From contig DJOF01000015.1 in assembly GCA_002439585.1 (NCBI GenBank), positions 1 to 13,930 on the forward strand: 13,930 bases of DNA, given 5' to 3'. Under the pieces are notes generated by a model, which ran no database searches, had not been told where the DNA came from, and worked only from the letters and a program-made list of their open reading frames with translations. This stretch comes from Bacteroidales bacterium UBA6445. GTDB lineage: Bacteria > Bacteroidota > Bacteroidia > Bacteroidales > UBA932. This document shows positions 13,865-13,930 of the stretch, piece after piece. The position numbers and the translations under genes were made by a program. Positions within the stretch are counted from its first letter, which is position 1. Every line of letters begins with the position of its first letter.

Positions 13865-13930
13865 CGTTTGAGAGATAACGGTTAGTTCATTGAAAATATT
13901 GAAAGATTAAGTACAAGGAAGCAAGTACCG
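13865..13930 (+). ncRNA. Probable 16S rRNA operon leader (5' part)
   Basis: These 66 bases follow a consensus promoter and have no start codon or reading frame of interest. They include the boxA-like element at 13885-13901 and a pair of GTAC tetramers (13911-13914, 13925-13928) that could pair in an rRNA processing stem. The mature 16S 5' end is expected beyond the right edge. A tRNA or other stable RNA operon is the alternative. Confidence 0.55.

Overview
The window reads as a chromosomal segment of a Bacteroidales bacterium, probably a gut or host-associated glycan degrader. The promoters have the Bacteroidetes form (TTTG, 19 bases, TAnnTTTG), the clearest being at 13829-13859. Genes generally lack Shine-Dalgarno sequences and start after A/T-rich leaders. 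There are five probable Sec-exported lipoproteins, and the Tat system has TatA and TatC but no TatB. The genus cannot be fixed from the sequence.

Left part (1-5228, + strand). After about 220 bases of A/T-rich non-coding DNA lies a decayed Gfo/Idh/MocA oxidoreductase gene spread over three frames. Next come five genes in one direction: tatA, a 496-residue Gfo/Idh/MocA dehydrogenase with a twin-arginine signal, a DUF1080 (3-keto-disaccharide hydrolase family) lipoprotein, a sugar-phosphate isomerase/epimerase-like TIM-barrel lipoprotein, and tatC. Dehydrogenase, DUF1080 and TIM barrel are the core set of the oxidative 3-keto-glycoside route of glycan cleavage (oxidise C3, eliminate or hydrolyse the glycoside, process the product). 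Here all three carry export signals, and the two Tat translocase genes bracket them, so the whole route is predicted to run outside the cytoplasm with its translocase made from the same locus. This is the most interesting part of the window.

Middle part (5229-10659). A GH3 beta-glucosidase lipoprotein (bglX) follows on the + strand. A 433-base convergent gap then holds a long inverted repeat, a second hairpin, short direct repeats and gene-start-like scraps but no gene. A cyclophilin-type prolyl isomerase lipoprotein (- strand) comes next; a 23-bp tandem duplication at its start creates an upstream mini-ORF. A GH20 beta-hexosaminidase lipoprotein (+ strand) is divergent from it. The two hydrolases fit a glycan-degrading role beside the 3-keto genes.

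Right part (10660-13930). Three minus-strand genes form an overlapping unit: a Wzx/MOP-type polysaccharide flippase followed by two half-size chromate-transporter (CHR family) subunits. The last 520 bases hold no convincing gene. They contain the flippase promoter, an inverted-repeat-bounded stretch, and at the very end a near-perfect strong Bacteroidetes promoter with an rRNA-type leader, so a ribosomal RNA operon probably starts just past the right edge.
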